Positions 22,091-33,474 of a DNA stretch of 64,000 nt are shown one piece after another (position 1 is the stretch's first letter; every line of letters starts with the position of its first letter). The stretch lies in NCBI RefSeq assembly GCF_050908995.1, contig NC_135120.1, positions 3,857,433 through 3,921,432 on the forward strand. The letters run 5' to 3'. The notes below the pieces were generated by a model. It saw only the letters and a program-made list of their open reading frames with translations. It was not told the origin of the DNA and made no database searches. The position numbers and the translations under genes are program-made. The DNA is from Andrena cerasifolii (Eukaryota > Arthropoda > Insecta > Hymenoptera > Andrenidae).

Positions 22091-22690
22091 ACAGAAAAAA
22101 AGTTTAATTTTGTTGGACAGTGTAATTGGTTTACGTGGCGTGAACAGAAAATCGCACGAAAAGGCCTGGATACAGAACGTTAGTGGTGGTGTCAGCATGT
22201 TTTCATACCGAGGAATTTCTATCCTGTTCACGGCTCTGACGTGTTTTCACCTCGATGTTATCTGGAAAGCATCGACGGTATTTCCAACAGTTACCTTGTG
22301 TGTGATGTGCCCTTCAATGGTTTGCTTGGAAAACAAGCTGAGCTCTGAGTTCTCTGTGTAATTCGCCATCTCAGCGATTATTTGCTTGCGCGGTAGTCGA
22401 ATGTCTGATAACGTGTCTACTAATGCAAATTTTAATTTCTATATTATCTATTCATCGTAAAAGTATCATTCCATGCTTTCCAGAAAGTATCGATGTGAAA
22501 GCACGTCAAAACAGAGTGGAAATCGGTTAAGAGATATTTTTGTACAAAGTTAGACAACAATAAAATTCGTCTATGCAGTGCATATCGGTGCGAAGAGCAA
22601 AAATCTTCAGGAAATGTATTATTTTGGGCACTATACACATTATGGACTTGGGTAATCCCAGATAAATTGGTGTTTGAACCGTACACTTAC
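22091..22690. repeat. Worn inverted repeat, no gene
   Basis: tttcacctcgatgttatctgg (22238) and ccagaaagtatcgatgtgaaa (22480) are the best-preserved part of inverted arms around 22200-22285 and 22465-22540. Nothing else is supported. Confidence 0.5.
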
Positions 22691-22759
22691 AATTAGTCAT
22701 GGATTCAAGTCCGCCCGAATTGTGTCGAATCTATAACGTAAATTTCGATTCGGTGCGTA

Positions 22760-22960
22760 TCTTATTTGAAACAAGAATTTCTTGAACCCGAGGCTGGGCA
22801 ACCCGAATTTCGAGAGGCGAAACGTCTGTTCGGGATTCGAAGAGAATCTCGAGAGTATCGAGATCTCATCCAATGCCGCCCGAATTTTTCCAACCCATCC
22901 CGAAGCTCGGGACCCCGGACTCGAGACGGTCCGCACACTCATATTCAAAGTCTATCAAGA
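22760..22960. repeat. CCCGA-rich repeat (partial copy of the 40.5-kb hAT-like family)
   Basis: gaccccggactcgagacggt ccgcacactc resembles the right end at 41370-41397 (gggacggtccgcacactcc). Repeated CCCGAA and TCGAAT words dominate the block. The open frames crossing it (66-107 codons on both strands) look like by-products of this composition. Confidence 0.55.
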
Positions 22961-23065
22961 CTTTGAAGACCTATTAAGATTTTCAAGAAATTCCTCTTTC
23001 GAATTAGATTCGAGCCGTTTCGAATCTTTACAGTACTCGATAACTTCGAATCGTTTCGAAACTGA

Positions 23066-23496
23066 CAAGGGAAGATCCCGGAGCCGAGAATTCAAAAAAT
23101 TCTGAAACTTTGTGAATATGTAGGGGATTTCCTCCTGATTACAGCGCAATTTTTGTTTGCTGCCCAAATTCACTCGAAGGGGGTGAAATTAACCCCCGAA
23201 AATTCGGCAATTTTCCGATTTCGTGTTATAACTCGCAAAATGTAAGAGATAGAAAAAAAGTTTCGAGACAAAAGTTACTTCTTTTAATTAGATCTATCGT
23301 TTGGTAAAAAAATATTTTACAGTTTACGAGTTATAACAGAAAATTGGAAAATAACCGGATTCTCAGGGGTCAATTACACCCCCTTAGAGTGAATTTGGGC
23401 AGCTAACAAAAAATGCGTTGTAATGAGAGGAAAGTTCCCTACATATTCATGAAGTTTCAGAATTTTTTGATTTTCCGGGTTTGGGATGTTCCTCTG
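23066..23496. mobile_element. CAAGGG-class foldback element C6
   Basis: The left end caagggaagatcccgg and right end ccgggtttgggatgttcctctg are inverted, with the 3-bp duplication TGA (23063-23065 and 23497-23499). The arms continue inward: cctacatattc with gaatatgtagg, cccaaattcactc with gagtgaatttggg, and gggtgaaattaacccc. Centre near 23285. Confidence 0.8.
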
Positions 23497-23593
23497 TGAG
23501 ATTCAATCCCTCATTAGTATCAGGTCGTCAAGGATGAAATTTGTAGAAAAACAGGCAAAGTTGGTTGATAACTTACAAATATAAGGAATTATT

Positions 23594-24261
23594 TTATTCA
23601 TCAAAATTTTCACCCATATTGTCTATACCCTTTTGCCATTTAAGCGGCAGGTTGTTCAGGCTGGTGGTATAAAACCCTGGCGGACGAGAGTCAATGAATT
23701 CCTGGACTGCCAGTTTTACAGCATTGTCGGAATTAAATTGTTTTCCTATTAAAAAGTTGTTCAAATTACCGAAGAAGTGGTAGTCAGTGGGGGCTAGGTC
23801 TGGTGAGTATGGAGGATGATGAAGAAGTTCCAACTCCAATTCCTGTAGTTTTGCCACAGTCATTTTTGCAGTGTGTGGTCTAGCGTTATCATGCAATAAG
23901 ATAGGAGTCGATCTGTTGACCAATCTAGGCTGTTTTTCTTTCAGTTTCTGCATCATTTCGTCCAGTTGGGTGCAGTATGTTTCTGCTATGATCGTTGAGC
24001 CGGGTTTCATGAAATCATAATGGATTACACCTGCGCTAGACCACCAAACAGTCACCATCAGCTTCTTTTGATGAATATTGCGCTTTGGAGTGCGTTTTGG
24101 TAATTCATCCTTGTCCAACCACTGTGCTGAACGTTTGCGATTGTCATATTGGATCCATTTCTCATCACAAGTGACAATTCCATTAAAAAATGGATCAGAT
24201 TTGTGACGAGAAAGCAACATCAAGCAAGCTTCCAAACGCTTTTGTTTCTGTTTTTCACTCA
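23594..24261 (-). pseudogene. Mariner transposase, C-terminal catalytic part
   Basis: Reads SEKQKQKRLEACLMLLSRH, then IVTCDEKWIQYDN (first catalytic Asp), ILLHDNARPHTA (second Asp), YSPDLAPTDYHFFGNL (third Asp of D,D34D), to ...DNMGENFDE and a stop at 23594. All three acidic residues of the mariner DDD triad and the YSPDLAP.DYH signature are intact. The N-terminal DNA-binding part is at 24822-25184, separated by the inserted foldback. Confidence 0.92.
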
Positions 24262-24821
24262 CAAGAGAACACCGCGAACCCGGACTCACCGATTGGAACG
24301 GAACTATGTGGGTTTTTAGAGTGATTCAAAACAAGAACGACGGTGCCTTTCATTTGGGCCCTATCGGCCTTTAAGGGAGTGAAAACTAACCTCAAAGTCA
24401 AATTGGCACTTCCACTTTTTCGCGTATAACTCTCAAAGTAAAACAGACAGAAAACAATGTTTCAAACAAAAGTTTAATGGTGCAATAAGCGCTACAAACT
24501 TCCGTTAACAAAATTTTGAAAAAACTTAAAAAAAAAATATATAATTTACGGAAAAAACTCTTTTCAAAATTTTGTTAACGCAAGTTTGTAGTGCTTATTG
24601 CATCATTAAAATTTTGTTTGAAACATTTTTTTCTGCTTGTTCTACTTTCAGAGTTAAACGCGAAAAAGTGGAAGTGCCAATTTGACTTTGAGGTTAATTT
24701 TCACCCCCTTAAAGGGCGATAGGGCCCAAGTGAAACACACCGTTGCTATTGTTTTGAGTCACTCTAAAAACCCACATAGTTGCCTTCCAATCGGTGAGTC
24801 TGGGTTTGCGGTGTTCCCTTG
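24262..24821. mobile_element. CAAGGG-class foldback element C1 inside mariner
   Basis: Left end caagagaacaccgcgaaccc, right end gggtttgcggtgttcccttg, flanked by TCA duplications (24259-24261 and 24822-24824). The arms are inverted for about 230 bp each, including tcaccgattgg and ccaatcggtga. It splits the transposase codon series exactly at its target triplet. A second member of the family is at 60177-60681. Confidence 0.9.
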
Positions 24822-25184
24822 TCAGTTCATGTGGAACCCACTTATCCAACTTTTTCACTTTACCGATTTGAGCTAAATGCGTTAATATTGTTTGTTTGCT
24901 AATACCAAACTTCAACGATAATTCATAGGCACTCTGCGATGGGTCAGACTCAACGGTGATCTTTAGTTCGTCATTAATGACCTTTGATTCTGGGCGACTG
25001 CGTGGCTCATTTGTGAGGTCAAAATTCCTGTACGAAATTTGGCGAACCAATTTGATACTGTCTGCCGTGTAGCAACACTAAACCCAAATACACTATTAAT
25101 GTTTCGCGCGGTCTGCGATGCCTTAGTTCCACGTAAGAACTCATACTTCATAATAGTGCGAATTTCCGACCGTTCAATTTTCAT
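24822..25184 (-). pseudogene. Mariner transposase, N-terminal DNA-binding part
   Basis: Starts with MKIERSEIRTIMKYEFLRGT near 25184, followed by TARNINSVFGFSVATRQTVS and NWFAKFRTG, a mariner HTH. A frameshift near 25050 follows. Then come NDELKITVESDPSQSAYELS, SKQTILTHLAQIGKVKKLDK and WVPHEL, the second HTH and the WVPHEL linker that precedes the catalytic domain. These are the two helix-turn-helix motifs that bind the TIRs. Confidence 0.88.
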
Positions 25185-25369
25185 TAAAATTAATTTTTAA
25201 AAAAAATTTTTAATATTTTGTAGGGCTTACAATGATTTCATTAAACAGGCGAGATATGTAACTTTCTAAGCAAAAAACAGAACGGTAAAATATTAAGCCA
25301 ATGTCAAATAATAAGCTGTTAAAGTTGGCAATATTCTTAACTACAAATTTCATCCTTGCCAACCTAATA

Positions 25370-26532
25370 TATACCCTACGCTCTACAATGAATGGCGTAA
25401 AACGTATTTCGCGGTTTATATTCTAATGAGTATCGCTTCACACACTACTTGATTATGCCTCAAGTACATTTTATTTTTTGTTTCATACTTAAAACAGATT
25501 CTAAACAAGTAGGTGATTCTTATCCTTTATTCGGTTCATTGCAATTCACGCATACAGACTGAAATATTTGAAATTGTCAGTTATTTAGATTAATAACATC
25601 ATCTGTTACAGAAAAATGTATTGAGATTAATTGAAATAAATCTTTCTACATGGAAGGATGATAGATATTTTGAAACGATCTTTTGTTAATGAAAATACGT
25701 TCTTACATACTCTTGATACATAGTATACTGAATCTAGGAGGTGCCACGGTGCCTCATCTCACACAATCTCATTTATCTGCAGGAAGAACGAAATTGGATG
25801 TATCCTGTTATGTCATGAATGAGTGAGTTTTATATGTATTTGGCGTCGTAAATACACGTTTCTTTCAACAGTTATCATTGGACAAGGATAAGAATACTAT
25901 TTTGATAGGAATGGGTGAAATAATTCCGCAGTAGACTGTGTGATACATAATAAATGCAGTAAAACCAGTTTTTCCATTGTAATTATTTCAGCCGATTTGC
26001 ATGTTATGAATGTCAGACTGCATTTACCATTTTTTTTAAAGCACCTGTTGCATTACGTAACTGAGATATAGAATGCATAATTGCCACAAAACTATTCGCT
26101 CCTGGAAAATAACTGCTTGGGAATAACTGTTTGAAGGACATTGAAATTGCATCTCAAAATACAATTAATATTCGAATAAACATGGATAACATGGTAAACA
26201 CGATTGCTTCAAGATTTTCATGTAAAGCCGCATAACATATATGGTTTAACTCGTCTAATCGCGCTTCCTTCCTCTGTTTTAGAAAATACAAACTCAATGA
26301 AATAAACACACAAGTGATTTTGAAATGTCCTTAATCTTCCCCATTATTTAAAACATTTTTATGACAACTTCAAACTTAAGTGTTACTAATTTGACATGTG
26401 TTTTAAGGCAAGTCCATTTACAGAATAAAATGGGACATCTTTAAACGTCATAAGATACAGGTTAAATAATATTAAAAATTTTAACTATAAATAGTTCAGA
26501 CAATGAAATGTTTCTCTGTGTACCTAGTATTC
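25370..26532. other. AT-rich stretch, nothing recognised
   Basis: No ORF of note, no inverted repeats obvious by eye. Likely unique or very old sequence. Confidence 0.5.
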
Positions 26533-27226
26533 TTAAGGTGGTACAGGACTATTAATCACCTAAAATCGGCTGTTTCTTTTGGGATTGGATTGCTTAGATA
26601 CCAAATAATCCCTATACTGGTGCTTTTCACAGTTTTTAAGCACGTTTTTGCTAGTCATTTAAAAAATAAATTATCAGATTGTTGAAAATTACTGAAGTTA
26701 TTTAACGCTAAAGATGGTCCTGCGTTGCGCGTAACTGTAACCCATGGTACGTAGTCACATGTGAACCAATCATCCAAAAGCAAAATGCTTTCGGGTGTGT
26801 AATTTATATACTAAAAACTACAAAGTGCAACTTTACTGGCGAATTTAAACAAAAATTGTGAAATTCCCTACATTATTACGGAAAAGTCGTCTTTAATCAG
26901 CTATAAATTTTTTTACAAACATCCAATGTTGATGCGGAAGTTCCACACTGTACAGAAAGGAATGCTACACCTCCCGTTAACATTTCAAGTGAAAATATTC
27001 ATTCGAAAGTTTGATGTACATGGCCTTTAAAAATGTGGTTTCAAGATAAACGGCTTCAAAGTTAATTCAAAGTGCACTCAATTATGTGCAGCGCTATAAT
27101 TTCCGCAATTATTCAGATTTCCCCGTGAGACTTTGTTGTAAATGTTCACAAAGGATGACACTTTCAGAATTAATAATAATAAGAAAATCGAGTTTTCAAG
27201 ACTTTAATAGTTCTGTACCCCCTTAA
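26533..27226. mobile_element. TTAA element E10
   Basis: Starts ttaaggtggtacaggact and ends agttctgtacccccttaa: about 20-bp TIRs with TTAA at both ends. Unlike most of the TTAA elements here the interior is not a palindrome, and it does not match the others. Internal coding sequence not recognised. Confidence 0.8.
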
Positions 27227-27229
27227 GTA

Positions 27230-28130
27230 CAGTCAGGAACAAAAACGAGTGGAGACCTGTCTATTACAGATAAGAAGATTGTAATTCAGTGATTCTTCCT
27301 AATTAATTTATCTTTTTTTTTTTACTTTTTATCATAGTTTTCATCGTATTTATGAAAAAAAATTATAAGCAATTTTATCAAGTTTTCAATTGGTTTCAAC
27401 TCTGAACTTTGTGGTGGCCAATTCAAGAGCTCTATTTCCGAATGATCGAACAATTGCACAGGTTTCTTAACTTTTTGGATCGAAGTGCTGTCTTCTTCGG
27501 AGATAAAATCGTGAGCACAGGGCCGGCTTTAGTGAGGGGGGTGACCGCCCGGGGCGCTAAATCTGTAGGGGTGCCGCTGTATGCGTTTATTCATTTATAT
27601 CCGTTCTGCTAATTGATTTTTGTGCCCTTGGAGGGCATGATAATCTTGCTCGGGGTGCCAAGTATGCTAAAGCCGCCCCTGCATGAACAATACCCATTTT
27701 CTCCATAGATTCTCCCAAATTTTCATTTATGAGCTCAAAATATCGACCAGCTTAGTGTATCCATCGAGTAATAGTAAATTATTTCGAACTCTGGACCCAG
27801 AAAAACATCCCCACACCATAATGGGACCTCTACCGGTTTCACGGTGTGCGCGATGAATTTTTGTCTGAGTGCTTCGTGTGTTTTTGTTCAAACCCTTTGT
27901 CTCTTTTTCTTACCAGACAATTTAAATTTACTTTTGTTACTCCACACAACTTTTTTCTCGAACGAAACAGGCATATTAATATATTTTCTTGCGAAACTTA
28001 ACGCTTCCGTTTTTTTTCTTTTCAAATCGCTTTTGACTGATTTTTGTAGGGCTATATACGACCATTCTTTAATCTACGAGAAATCTTTTTTTTATTAGAC
28101 ATTTTAATTGAACCTCTCAATTCTTTCACG
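27230..28130 (-). pseudogene. Tc1-like transposase remnant
   Basis: The - strand reads VWSNKSKFKLSG (near 27950-27910, the WSDESKF motif with Asp and Glu changed), GRGPIMVWGCFS frames near 27830, DGYTKLVDI (27755) and NWPPQSSELKPIENL (27420-27370), equivalent to WP.QSPDLNPIE with the third catalytic Glu. The left end TA|cagtcaggaacaaaaac is a typical Tc1 terminus. The right terminus was not found. Several frameshifts and an inserted hAT MITE (27518-27681) show it is long dead. Confidence 0.82.
27518..27681. mobile_element. hAT MITE, 164 bp, inside the Tc1 remnant
   Basis: Termini cagggccggctttag and ctaaagccgcccctg. The flanking 8-mers CGTGAGCA (27510-27517) and CATGAACA (27682-27689) agree at six of eight positions. 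Non-coding. Confidence 0.8.
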
Positions 28131-28154
28131 ACGAGTAGTAGTCGGTTCGACTCA

Positions 28155-28777
28155 CAAGGGGAGGACAGGGTGTGATAGACATTGATTTTGAAGAGTCTTG
28201 GCACGATAAATGTATGTCGAAAATAAGTAAATAGGTGTTCGAGCGTTTCTGCAAATAGGCCTTCATAATAGAGATATTTACATGGAAATTATTAAAAATT
28301 TCATAGTGGCCGTGGGGTTTTAGTGGGTAAAAATCCCGCACAACCCTGGCGTCCGCGGGAGATTCCCTTCTGGAAGCGTAGGGGTGCATTTTGAAGATGT
28401 CTTCACATTAAAAAAAAACTTTATAAATTTTTTTTATAAATTATTTTTTTATAAATTATTTTTTTATAAATCATTTTTTTATAAATTTTTCTTTATAAAT
28501 TATTTTTTATACTTTTTTTTAACTTTGGGAGATCTTCAAAAGGCACCCCGTCTCCTTGAGAAGCGAATCCCCCGGGGGCGCCAGGGTAGTATGAGATTTT
28601 TACCTATTAAAACCCCCCGGCCACTATTAAATTTTTAATAATTTTCATGTAAATATCTCTATTATTAAAACCCATTTGCCGAAACGCTCGGACACCTATT
28701 TACTTATTTTCGACATAGATTCATCGTGCCAAGGCTCATCAAAATCGGTGTCTCTACCTCATGGTGTCCTCTCCTTG
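28155..28777. mobile_element. CAAGGG-class foldback element C2
   Basis: Left end caaggggaggaca, right end tgtcctctccttg, with TCA duplicated at 28152-28154 and 28778-28780. Arms are inverted (tcttggcacgat with atcgtgccaagg). The centre, 28420-28510, is a run of about six ttttataaatta-like units. Same family as C3 (33475-34710). Confidence 0.9.
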
Positions 28778-28780
28778 TCA

Positions 28781-29910
28781 GCATTCCTTTAAAATTCATT
28801 TGTCATGCTTTTCTGTAGTACACCGGGAATGACAACGACCTATCAAATTCGCCACGGTATTAAATTTTACGGACTCAATCCAAATTTTTGGAACAGCACT
28901 TTTGGATATATCGTATTTTGGCAATTGTTCATAAAAGTTCACCCCTCACCGATTTGCAGGAAATTTAAATAAGTTGTAAAACTCAACATTCTGAACAACT
29001 TTTCCCTATACCCACCCTCCTGTAAATAAACACGCAACGATCATTTCCCCCCTCGCCCCACTGTTCAAATTATTAGTGTTATTATTAGTTATCAACGGTG
29101 TCAGTTCGGTCAGTCCGTAGAGTAAAGGTGGGATAGTTGAGCAGAAGGAATACATAATGTACGAGATGTTATTATTAATACGTTTGCAATATGTGCTTAT
29201 TGTCGAGTTGTAATGTTATTGTTTGCAATATGACTTATTCCTCAGCTTCGAGGTCTAATTTTTTTTTATTTTTTTACTACATGATTTCATTCGTATACTA
29301 GATATACAAGGATCGGACGTTAAAATTAATTTATACAGTAAAAATATAATTATAGTGCCAAGACTGCTTCGATACACAATCGGCATTTTTCAGCATTTTT
29401 TTGGCGTTTTTTATTTTTCACAGCTTGGTTTTTCAATTCAAAAATCTGAAACAATTCTCTATATATGTGCCCCGATAACAGAAACGCCTCTGATTTTTTT
29501 CAAAATTTTTCATCCCCTAGTTTAGGAGAAATACGGCAAAAACCTGATTTCCTATTTTTGCCCTTTACTACCCTCCGAGTGGAGATACAAAGTTGAAAAT
29601 TGCCACAACTGTTTCTTTTTTTAATAAGCTTTCGATTGATTCATCGTGAGTCGAATTCGGTGCAAGGTCACATTTCACCATCTTAACCGGCTATACCCTT
29701 TATGCACAGAGGCCGGTATATAGTACCAGGCATAATATTGTACGTAATGCTTTGCTGTGTCTTGAGTATATTGACGATTTTTTTTCTCAATATTTATTGT
29801 ATATGGGAAGAAATGACCTGTAATAATAAATAGGAGTTTTTAATTTAGTATTACATTAATCCCGGCTTTTCACAATGTACTTGATACCGAGAATAAGTAC
29901 GTATTGAATA
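28781..29910. other. No gene; one dispersed module
   Basis: 28975-29030 (aactcaacattctgaacaac ttttccctata) is a copy of the module near 59660 and 44070. The remainder shows no coding signal. Confidence 0.5.
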
Positions 29911-30240
29911 CTAGCGTCCCCCATCTCGGCCTCGCCCGAGATATTAGCGTGACTAATTCATGTTTATTAGAATTAATATCTTTTAAGGAAATTAAGTATT
30001 TTGAAAAAAGCTGGATTTCTTCGTAATATTTCGTTTCATGAATATTGTAATTTTTTAACATAAATTTTATATATAAATATTTTTTCTTTTTTTTTACAAA
30101 TGTACGTAAATGCGACGTACATTTGTAAAAAATGAAAAACTATTTATATATAAAATTGTACGTATATACATACCATGTTTATATATAAAATTTATGTTGA
30201 AAAATTACAATATTTATGAAACAAAGCAGTAAGAAATTTA
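29911..30240 (-). mobile_element. Helitron 3' end plus AT-rich palindrome
   Basis: On the - strand atctcgggcgaggccgagat forms a hairpin (29919-29938), followed by GGGGGACGCTAG and T, the Helitron 3' signature (hairpin, then CTAG, insertion before T). 29912-30028 matches 42852-42973. Beyond it an AT-rich palindrome (about 30030-30215) is centred on acaaatgtacgt/acgtacatttgt at 30112. The 5' end of the Helitron was not found. Confidence 0.65.
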
Positions 30241-31419
30241 ATTATTCAAAATAAAAGTTAAAAGAAAGGGAAAAAAATAAATTAGGATGATAGGATTTCA
30301 ACCCGTACTGTTTGGTTGGGAAGTAAGCGCTATACGTACTCACCCAAGTCACTTTTTTAAATATGTTTAAAGTGAACTCCTTTTAATTGGCACATATCGA
30401 TTGTAATCTGCCTATCAAATTTAATTTCCTCCATGTAACATTAAATATGAACAAATTTTTTTAAAATGGTTAAAGTGCTCTTTATATCGTTCTAACTTTG
30501 CCGATAAGCAATACAGTCAAAATCTTAAAAAGGCGGCTGAATGTAGAGATTCGACACTGTGAAACGATATTTTAACGATGTCGATAGTCACATACCTATG
30601 TTTTTATCTGATTGCCGGCCTGTGAACGTCGTAGCGTACAGTTGAACAACTTTTTTTGTAAAAATGTAGGTGAAATATTTTCCGGTCTTGTAGTTGTATC
30701 TTGCAATCGTTTACGTTCATTAAAATATAATTTAAAGGTTTATACTTTTATTATTAGGATCGTTTTCTTAATAATTTTGGTACAGTGCATCGAGTGTCAT
30801 GAAACTGATGGCACAAGCCAAGCAACTGGTGGTAGTGCGCAATTCAAAATGAAAGAATAAGTCATAAATATAAAATAACATTTTTTGATTTGTGGCTTCG
30901 TTGCAAGGGATCCTTTCATTGTAACGCCCCGAAAAATCGTTGCTCTTTGGAATCGTTCTTTGACACAATAAGAATGCCTCTACACAATCGAAGTTCCACC
31001 TACCTAATAATACGTGCCTTGAGAATAAAAAACATTTCATCACACTTTCCCACTGCCCCCCCCCCCTCGCTAAAATAGGTGGGTTTAATATGCGCCCTAA
31101 AACAATGCCTCGATTGCGCGATCGATTTTGGAGGAACCGTGCATTCGAAAGAGAAAATCCAGAAGGATTCGCAATCAACATAACCGTCGCTGTGGCCCGG
31201 ACTAGGATTAATTAAATTGACGCAGAATAAACTGAATGGCGGACGTTCATAGTTGATATATCACCCCAGCGAAAGTAAGCACTAAAAAAATATGAAAAAA
31301 ATCCGTTTACATTCCCAAAACACTCATTAACAAATAGAAAAAACCTCAATGCAGCAAAAACATTTTTGTGACAAAAATGAGTTCAAAAGAACCGCAATTC
31401 CGTAGGGCAGGCTTGGGAA
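30241..31419. other. No gene recognised
   Basis: Short frames on both strands only. A C-run lies at 31061-31069. Nothing supportable. Confidence 0.45.
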
Positions 31420-31802
31420 TTAACACGGTGACTGCCGATGAAATCTAGCGGTGCTTTCCCCGACGCCGAAAACGGCCCCATCGGAGTGTACTGTTCAAAG
31501 AAGGGATGGTGGCAAGAGGAACGCCACATTGGCAAGAGGGGTACTCCGCTCGCTCCGCCTAATTCCGCCTGTACCTTTCCTGATGCCAGTAGATGTGACA
31601 GTTTCGCCCAATAACAGAAATACGTTACTTCAATTGGTTTAATTTCTCAGAACCAGCCAATCAGCGAAATAGCAAAACAAACTACACTCTGATCGGCGTG
31701 GTCCCGCCGGGACGCAGCCATCCGATCGGCTCCTATCGGTGTAATAATGGACATAGAAGACCGATCACGCCGATCAGGTGTGGTCGGCAGTCAACATGTT
31801 AA
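31420..31802. mobile_element. TTAA element E12 (distinct TIR)
   Basis: Starts ttaacacggtgactgccga and ends cggcagtcaacatgttaa. The imperfect TIRs and the TTAA at both ends fit a piggyBac-type MITE. GC-richer interior with repeated ccgatc words at 31690-31780. Confidence 0.65.
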
Positions 31803-31839
31803 GTGCTCTTTTCGGCCGAGTTTCAGAAGCAACACCCTT

Positions 31840-32020
31840 TTTCTCCCGTGGTATCCCCTGTAGGCTTATTCTACTACGTCGCGTCATAAATAATAGATTG
31901 GAAAAACGCTTTTTACTGTAAAAAAATATTGAGTTTTTTTTACAGTAAAAAGCGTTTTTCTAATGTATTTTTTATCACCCAACACAGTGGAATAGGCCTA
32001 CAAGGGACGCCACTGCCAAA
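31840..32020. repeat. Hairpin-forming palindrome
   Basis: ggaaaaacgctttttactgt and its complement surround a centre near 31930, with a worn outer part (tgtaggcttattctac against gtggaataggcctaca). Possibly the core of a foldback element. Confidence 0.7.
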
Positions 32021-32935
32021 AAAAAAACACGCATCGATAATAAGTACCCCATGGGTGCTATGGAAATCTACTGTCGCCCTAATGCGCCCCGCGCGGTTCG
32101 TATGGTACGCGCCTGGGTAGCTCCCCTGCATCACTGTGCCACCAGTTCCCAGACGCGTCTCCAACAAAGAACTTATAGATAAGATATTCCGGCCAGAAAA
32201 AACCGTGCGAGAATGGTCTTTCATCAAGTACCCCTGTCGCTGTAGAGCGTACAGTAAAGCCTATGAGGTATCATCAAATGTATATGACGCAGGGGCACGT
32301 GATTGCCACATTCGGACAATTTCGTTGTCCAGACAGAAACTCTCAAAATTTGATGATAAATCACTGTACGTAAGCATTTTCCCTGCAGACGACGATTCAG
32401 ATAAAACATTCAGGGAGTCCTACGTGTGATTGGTTGGTTGGGTAGGGCTTGGGAGGAGATTCCGAAGTGCAGTCACCTCCCCGCGGTGGACACTAGATCA
32501 CTTGGTAAATCCCATTTCCGAATCATCAACTGAGCCAAGAGCAGCACAAGAAACGCGTTCAGAACGCATTTTGACTCCCCCCCGCCCGCGTGCATCCCGC
32601 GATTCTGCAGTAACATGATCATGACTCTGGAGTCCTTATTGATGACTTTTCATCATAATATAAGCATGTGAACGCATCCGTACCGCCAGACGAGTCCATT
32701 ATACGTGAAATGTCCTTATAGGTGAGCCACATTGGCGAGTATTAGAATTCGATCCGAAAAAAAAGTTTCAAATCGAGCCACCCTAGTGATCCTTCAATTG
32801 GAAAGGCCCCATCGTTTGGTACGATAATGCCTGGCCATACATTTAAAGAATAACGTTCCAGAGATTGGAAGAATTGGGCTATGAAAATCTGTTTCATCTG
32901 CCATACTTACCAGACATTTCATCGACAGATTATCA
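32021..32935. other. Unassigned region with a 97-codon open frame
   Basis: The + frame 32136-32429 encodes 97 residues including PEKTVREWSFIKYPCRCRAY and no motif I recognise. It lies in a locally GC-richer patch. It may be chance or an old TE or gene fragment. No splice or promoter context supports a gene. Confidence 0.3.
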
Positions 32936-33474
32936 TACCGGGTGATTCTCCAGCTAGAGTCGGCAAAGGCCGTGTCGCCAGCAATCACGCGCCTCGCTGA
33001 GTTTCGGGGCCTTCGACGCTCGAGACCAGCGGGGGCATACAATGTTGTTGTGCACTAGACATTGACGAATTTTGACATTTGCATCTCTCATCAGGTGTTT
33101 GCAAAAGTGGCGTCAATTGGTTCCTTCTGTTTCCCCGACGAAAATAACTCCAAAACGACATATTCGGACCATAATTAAGGAAATTATATGAAAAATTGAT
33201 TTATGTGACAATTTTGTATGATTTTCATCGGAAAAAACATAAGGAATCCCTTGGTGCCATTGCCATATCGATTCGATGAAGAACAAAAAATTTCTTAATA
33301 TGCTATAGTGAATACATCTCACGTTCGACCGCGCGGTGTCGTTAAATCTTCACCGACTCGCTCAGGCGATGATTCACAGCTTATGCGAAAAATTGATTTT
33401 TTTATTCTTCATCGAATCGATGTGGCAGTGGCACCAATGGATTCCTTATGTTTTTCCGATGAAAATCATACTAA

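Larger units (their letters stand above)
23520..25367 (-). mobile_element. Mariner transposon interrupted by a foldback element
   Basis: Terminal inverted repeats tcaggtcgtcaaggatgaaa and (complement of the right end) ttaggttggcaaggatgaaa are flanked by the TA target duplication at 23518-23519 and 25368-25369. The body encodes a mariner transposase on the - strand, split at 24262-24821 by another element. Without that insertion the length is about 1.29 kb, normal for mariner. Confidence 0.92.

Noticed and set aside
22766..23105. Overlapping open frames of 66-107 codons on both strands
   Set aside because: They lie in a CCCGAA/TCGAAT-rich repeat that opens several frames at once; no domain or splice context.
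32136..32429. 97-codon frame as a gene
   Set aside because: No motif, no neighbours, no splice signals; kept only as an unassigned region.
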